This document shows, one piece after another, positions 4,292 to 5,146 of a stretch of DNA of 5,146 nucleotides. Within the stretch, counting starts at the first letter, position 1; each line of letters begins with the position of its first letter. The DNA lies in assembly GCA_031263835.1 (NCBI GenBank), contig JAISEZ010000177.1, positions 1 to 5,146 of the forward strand. The letters run 5' to 3'. The DNA is from Tannerella sp. (GTDB lineage: Bacteria; Bacteroidota; Bacteroidia; Bacteroidales; Tannerellaceae). Position numbers and translations under genes: made by a program. The notes under the pieces were generated by a model that saw only the letters and a program-made list of their open reading frames with translations, did not search any database and had not been told where the DNA came from.

Positions 4292-5146
4292 ATGATACGC
4301 ATCATTTCATTTCTTTTGTTCGTTCAATGCCTGACGCTGACAGCGATGCAGGCGCAAACCGTCGTACTGGACAACGGTCTTGTCCGGCGGGAAATCGACT
4401 GTACCAACCGCCATGTCACGGGAAAATCGTACAACCTGCTTGCCGACAATATCCGGTTTATCCGGGAACAGTCGCCGGAATTTTCCCTGCGGATGGACGA
4501 TACGCTATACTCGGGACTGAGTGAATGGGAGCATATTTCGTCGCGGGACACGGCCAACGCACGCGGCGGGAAAGGCGTTATCCTTTCATTCGAACAGGCT
4601 GAAAAAAGAATGGCGGTTGAATTGATTTACCTGCTGTATCCCGACCTTCCGGTGATTCACAAATCAATGCGCCTCACGAATCGGGGGACGCAGGATGTCA
4701 AAATAGAAGCCGTCGAGGTCGAGTCCCTGCAGCTGGAATGGGGGCCGACGGATGCATGGGTCATGCGACAGTATGCAAGGTATAAGTGGCTGGGGCCGTA
4801 CACGGGCAACTGGGACGACCCGCTGGTCATCGTTCACAATACGAATCGTAACCGGGGAATGGCCGTCGGCAACGAAGCCGTCGGCGTTGTCAAGCGGACG
4901 ACGGTCTTTACGGACGGCCGTTCCATGACGGCCGGACTGACGCATCCGGAACAGCCTTACGGGTTCAGGAAGTGGCTCCGTCCCGGCGAACAGTGGACAA
5001 GTCCGCGGGTGTTCACTGCACCGTATGACCGCTGTTTGGACGGTTCTTTTGTGTTGAATACGATTGTACCGGATTTCGTTCGGAAATATGCGGACATGCG
5101 CATTGAGCAGTTACCCCGAAAACCGATGTTCGTATATAATACATGG
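4292..5146 (+). CDS. Secreted clan GH-D glycosidase, probably GH36-like (alpha-galactosidase type), 3' end beyond window
   Basis: The frame is open from the ATG at 4292 to the last base, giving 285 residues of a longer protein. MIRIISFLLFVQCLTLTAMQA is a signal peptide with probable cleavage before Q22, so the product is exported. Residues 22-260 (VVLDNGLVRREI, LLYPDLPVIHKSMRLTNRG, FRKWLRPGEQWTSPRVF) look like the N-terminal beta-sandwich domain that precedes the barrel in GH36-like enzymes. The final KPMFVYNTW (277-285) resembles the first strand of the catalytic TIM barrel in that clan; the catalytic aspartates would lie beyond the window. No Shine-Dalgarno sequence or promoter was seen upstream, so transcription from the rhamnosidase promoter is likely. 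Another retaining glycosidase family with a similar N-terminal sandwich is possible. Exported glycosidase is firm; GH36-like is moderate. Confidence 0.65.
   Translation, partial: MIRIISFLLFVQCLTLTAMQAQTVVLDNGLVRREIDCTNRHVTGKSYNLLADNIRFIREQSPEFSLRMDDTLYSGLSEWEHISSRDTANARGGKGVILSFEQAEKRMAVELIYLLYPDLPVIHKSMRLTNRGTQDVKIEAVEVESLQLEWGPTDAWVMRQYARYKWLGPYTGNWDDPLVIVHNTNRNRGMAVGNEAVGVVKRTTVFTDGRSMTAGLTHPEQPYGFRKWLRPGEQWTSPRVFTAPYDRCLDGSFVLNTIVPDFVRKYADMRIEQLPRKPMFVYNTW

Overview
The window most likely comes from a Bacteroidetes genome, probably Bacteroidales. Three things point there: a 134-residue HU-type DNA-binding protein of the family typical of that phylum, two secreted plant-glycan hydrolases that start without a Shine-Dalgarno sequence, and two upstream sequences matching the Bacteroidetes promoter form TTG/TTTG - about 20 nt - TAnnTTTG. 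I cannot name a genus. The coding DNA looks GC-rich for a gut Bacteroides.

Layout, all on the + strand: 1-270 is a leader region with a promoter (94-125) and a strong palindrome next to the expected start of transcription. 271-675 encodes the HU-like protein. 676-1347 has no gene and is a mosaic of palindromic repeats. 1348-4047 encodes a complete secreted GH78-type alpha-L-rhamnosidase with its own promoter (1284-1314). 4048-4291 is a second spacer, filled by one large inverted-repeat cassette. 4292-5146 is the first 285 codons of a secreted clan GH-D glycosidase, probably GH36-like (alpha-galactosidase-type), cut by the window end.

The two hydrolases probably act together in the periplasm on a plant polysaccharide or glycoside carrying rhamnose and a second sugar. 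No SusC/SusD pair, sulfatase or regulator is visible here, so membership of a polysaccharide utilization locus is inference. I see no promoter between them, so the second gene probably depends on read-through from the first across the cassette at 4050-4272.

The most unusual content is in the spacers. Both are bounded by tandem 7-bp repeats (TTAGTAG/TTARTGG type) in one orientation on the left and the reverse complement on the right, enclosing smaller palindromes. At 4050-4272 the arms match along 50 positions, including a variant heptad at the mirrored place. Both cassettes begin 2-4 nt after a stop codon, and the 7-bp period puts stop codons in all six frames. No tRNA, rRNA, CRISPR array or transposase gene was found.
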